A stretch of 7,601 nucleotides of DNA from Anaerolineales bacterium (lineage in GTDB: Bacteria > Chloroflexota > Anaerolineae > Anaerolineales > DRMV01), in assembly GCA_015491595.1 (NCBI GenBank), contig WFVP01000450.1, positions 1 through 7,601 of the forward strand, written 5' to 3'. The notes under the pieces are model-generated. The model was given only the letters and a program-made list of their open reading frames with translations. It searched no databases and had not been told where the DNA came from. Of this stretch, positions 6,117-7,601 are shown in pieces; the stretch's first letter is position 1; the number at the start of each line of letters is the position of its first letter. The translations under genes were made by a program, and so were the position numbers.

Positions 6117-7184
6117 ATGCCGTTGACGATGTACCGTCCGGCTCGCCATGCCTTGACCCTGGCCCGGGTGCGCATTCGACGCACCCTCTCCCTCCCGGGG
6201 CGGGTGACCGTGCGGGAAGGACAGCGGGTGGCGCCCAAAGACCCCATCGCGGTGCGGCCCCGGCGCTATCAACTGCACCTGATTTCCGTCAGCCGGGCCC
6301 TTCGGGTGCCACCCTCCAAGGCCGACGCGTACATCCTGTGTCGGCCGGGGCAGACCGTGGTGCAGGGCGATGTCCTGGCGGAGCGGAAGGGGTTGTTCCG
6401 CCAGCGGGTGACCGCGCCTTTCCAGGCTCGGGTGTTGTTCGTGGGTCAGGGGTTCATCATCCTGCAACGCGTGGTGGAGCAGGAGACCCTTCTCGCCGGG
6501 TTGCAGGGGGACGTGGAGGACGTCATCGAAGACTACGGGGCCATGCTGGTGGGCCAGGGCGCCTTTTTGGAAGGGATTTGGGGGAACGGTCGGGTGGATG
6601 TGGGCACCCTAATGCCGGCCTCCCAGGCCTTCCCCAACGGCGTGTTGACGGAAGAGATGCTCACCCTGGAACTCCGGGGCGCGGTGGTGGCCGCGGAGTA
6701 CGTGGCCGATGCCGCGGCGCTGAACCAGGGACAGGAGGTGTCCTTGAAGGGCCTCATCGTGGCTGGAATGCCCCCTTCGCTCATCGAAATTGCCCAGGCC
6801 ATGGACTACCCCATCATCGTGGTGGAGGGCTTCGGTCTGCAGGCCTTCTCCCCTGCGGCATTGCAGGTCCTGGAATCCCTGCGCCAGCAAGAGGTGGCCC
6901 TGTGCGCGGTGGAGCCGCAACGGGAGCAGGGGATATGGCCCTGGCTGTTTGCTCCTCGGGAGGCCTTTCAGGCGCTGTTTCCCGCCAAGCCGGGCGCGCC
7001 TTTGTCCCAGGAGACCCGGGTGCGGATTTTGCGGGGGGAGCATCGCGGGCGCATCGCACGCGTGCTGGAGATTGAGGAATTCCCGCGCGTTTTACCTTCA
7101 GGTTTCCATGGGTATATGGTAAGATTGCAACTTGATGGACAAACTTTAACGATTCCTGTCAACAATGTGGAAATCGTGGGGTGA
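6117..7184 (+). CDS. Protein with lipoyl-like N-terminal region and KOW-like C-terminal domain
   Basis: 355 residues, starting at ATG 6117 three bases after the MutL-like stop. The N-terminal part holds two lipoyl/biotinyl-type hairpins, LPGRVTVREGQRVAPKDPIA (26-45) and GQTVVQGDVLAERKG (78-92), followed by RVTAPFQARVLFV (97-109). No DKA/MKM lysine is visible, so it is probably a barrel-sandwich fold rather than a modified carrier. A central alpha/beta segment contains GLIVAGMPPSLIEIA (212-226) and PIIVVEGFG (232-240). The C-terminus (about 300-355) is KOW/SH3-like: VRILRGEHRGRIARVLEI, then VRLQLDGQTLTIPVNNVEIV. From memory the GLIxG...TEGFG...KOW order recurs in hypothetical proteins next to MutL-like genes in Chloroflexota. 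The N-terminus is Arg-rich, and no signal peptide or membrane helix is seen, so it is probably cytoplasmic. KOW domains bind RNA or proteins in NusG and ribosomal proteins; a binding role here is inference. Confidence 0.8.
   Translation: MPLTMYRPARHALTLARVRIRRTLSLPGRVTVREGQRVAPKDPIAVRPRRYQLHLISVSRALRVPPSKADAYILCRPGQTVVQGDVLAERKGLFRQRVTAPFQARVLFVGQGFIILQRVVEQETLLAGLQGDVEDVIEDYGAMLVGQGAFLEGIWGNGRVDVGTLMPASQAFPNGVLTEEMLTLELRGAVVAAEYVADAAALNQGQEVSLKGLIVAGMPPSLIEIAQAMDYPIIVVEGFGLQAFSPAALQVLESLRQQEVALCAVEPQREQGIWPWLFAPREAFQALFPAKPGAPLSQETRVRILRGEHRGRIARVLEIEEFPRVLPSGFHGYMVRLQLDGQTLTIPVNNVEIVG
7090..7125 (+). promoter_or_regulatory. Possible internal promoter in an AT-rich gene end
   Basis: The last 30 or so codons of the KOW-like gene drop sharply in GC. 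Weak hexamer pairs can be drawn there: TTTACC (7091-7096) with TATATG (7113-7118), 16 bases apart, or a lone TAAGAT (7120-7125). Either could add transcripts of the downstream acidic membrane protein. The matches are only 4 of 6 each, so this is tentative. Confidence 0.22.
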
Positions 7185-7194
7185 ACCTTCAAGC

Positions 7195-7203
7195 GAGGAG
7201 GAG
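7195..7203 (+). promoter_or_regulatory. Strong ribosome binding site (GAGGAGGAG)
   Basis: It contains a full AGGAGG (7196-7201) seven bases before the ATG at 7209. It is the best Shine-Dalgarno in the window and suggests the last gene is translated more strongly than, or independently of, the others. Confidence 0.8.
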
Positions 7204-7208
7204 CGCAT

Positions 7209-7601
7209 ATGACGCATGAGTGGTTTCCCGAAGAGCCTCTCGAGGAAGGACCGGTAGGCCCGGAAGAAGAGGGCGTGGCCCCTGAGGAGGAGCCGGGGCT
7301 GGGGATGGACCTCTTCGAGGAAGAGGTGCCGCCGGAAGAAGGGGAAGAGGAAGGCCTGACCACCAATCGGACCTTCATCTTCGCGGTGGCGGGTCTGGTG
7401 CTCTTCATGTTGGCGGCGCTGTGCGTCATGGGGACGTACGCGCTGGTGGTGCGTCCGCGACAGCAGGCGGCGCGCGCCACCCAGGTGGCCGCGATTACCC
7501 AGACGGCCGAGGCCCAGGCCGCGCTGGCCGCGGCCCAGACGGCGACGGCCCAGTTCATCCTGGCCCAGACGGCCACCGCGAAGATGAAGGTCCGATTGGT
7601 G
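7209..7601 (+). CDS. Acidic single-pass membrane protein with AQTATA repeats, N-terminal part (runs off right edge)
   Basis: 131 codons open from ATG 7209 to the edge, with no stop; the gene starts 24 bases after the KOW-like gene. Residues 1-50 are extremely acidic (many EEE/PEEE runs, starting MTHEWFPEEPLEEG). One membrane helix spans about 56-81, followed by RPRQQ. Residues 85-124 are Ala/Gln/Thr-rich with a ten-residue periodicity: AQTATA at 109-114 and again at 119-124, with a looser ITQTAEAQ before. With the acidic tail at the N-terminus, the arrangement could be N-in, but the RPR just after the helix argues the other way, so topology is uncertain. Single-pass proteins with Ala/Thr/Gln heptad-like stalks are common in Anaerolineae as far as I recall. 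The repeat would form an extended helix or stalk, and the downstream domain is not visible. No function is assigned. Confidence 0.8.
   Translation, partial: MTHEWFPEEPLEEGPVGPEEEGVAPEEEPGLGMDLFEEEVPPEEGEEEGLTTNRTFIFAVAGLVLFMLAALCVMGTYALVVRPRQQAARATQVAAITQTAEAQAALAAAQTATAQFILAQTATAKMKVRLV
7533..7580 (+). repeat. Coding repeat: AQTATA units in the last gene
   Basis: GCCCAGACGGC appears at 7533-7543 and 7563-7573, 30 bases apart, encoding AQTATA at residues 109-114 and 119-124. A related CAGACGGCC lies at 7500-7508, where ITQTAEAQ is encoded. This is a short degenerate tandem repeat in a predicted helical stalk. Confidence 0.6.

Noticed and set aside
4584..6467. Very long minus-strand open frame (627 codons)
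   Set aside because: It spans the junction of two well-supported plus-strand genes, is rich in His/Gln/Gly/Arg with no recognisable motif, and has no convincing start. It is a GC-rich shadow frame.
5333..7075. Plus-strand 580-codon open frame overlapping the MutL-like and KOW-like genes
   Set aside because: It is composed of Gly/Pro/Arg/Ala low-information sequence and overlaps two genes with recognisable motifs and good ribosome binding sites.
7185..7208. Possible terminator between the KOW-like gene and the last gene
   Set aside because: The 24-base gap holds only the ribosome binding site, with no inverted repeat or T-run.
7533..7580. Tandem repeats as a possible CRISPR or intergenic satellite
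   Set aside because: The units are in frame, encode AQTATA in an open gene and are only about 11 bases of identity, so they are coding repeats.

Overview
The window is GC-rich and densely coded. It reads as chromosomal DNA from a member of the Chloroflexota, most likely class Anaerolineae. This assignment rests on protein families recognised by eye: a DUF6754-type membrane protein, a glutamate-mutase-MutL-like ASKHA protein of the 'VFTK/VFTR' subtype, its KOW-tailed neighbour, zinc-ribbon proteins with long acidic linkers, and a membrane protein with Ala/Gln/Thr 'AQTATA' repeats. It was not confirmed by any search.

Layout. At the left edge, on the minus strand, are the first 22 codons of a YwiC-like membrane protein (1-68). 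A short AT-richer divergent intergenic region follows (69-173), with a tandem TTATAC repeat that could supply a -10 element. From about 174 to the right edge, all genes lie on the plus strand in one tight array: (1) DUF6754-like membrane protein, 174-929; (2) six-helix membrane protein, 926-1540; (3) zinc ribbon, very acidic linker, membrane helix, extracytoplasmic domain and second helix, 1537-3723; (4) six-helix membrane protein, 3720-4370; (5) MutL-like ASKHA protein, 4377-6113; (6) protein with lipoyl-like N-terminus and KOW-like C-terminus, 6117-7184; (7) acidic single-pass membrane protein with AQTATA repeats, 7209 to past the edge. Junctions are 4-base start/stop overlaps (1/2, 2/3, 3/4) or gaps of 3 to 24 bases, so the set is probably one operon. 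No terminator, RNA gene, mobile element or CRISPR array was seen.

How they may work together. Five of the seven plus-strand products are membrane proteins. Two of these place long acidic tails, probably in the cytoplasm, and two soluble partners (MutL-like and KOW-like) are encoded between them. No adenosylcobalamin mutase subunit is present, so the MutL-like protein probably does not serve a mutase here. The most economical reading is an uncharacterised envelope complex with an ASKHA-fold cytoplasmic component. The function is unknown, and the families rather than the system are what the sequence supports. Part of the nucleotide-binding signature of the MutL-like protein is degraded, which bears on whether it is an active ATPase.
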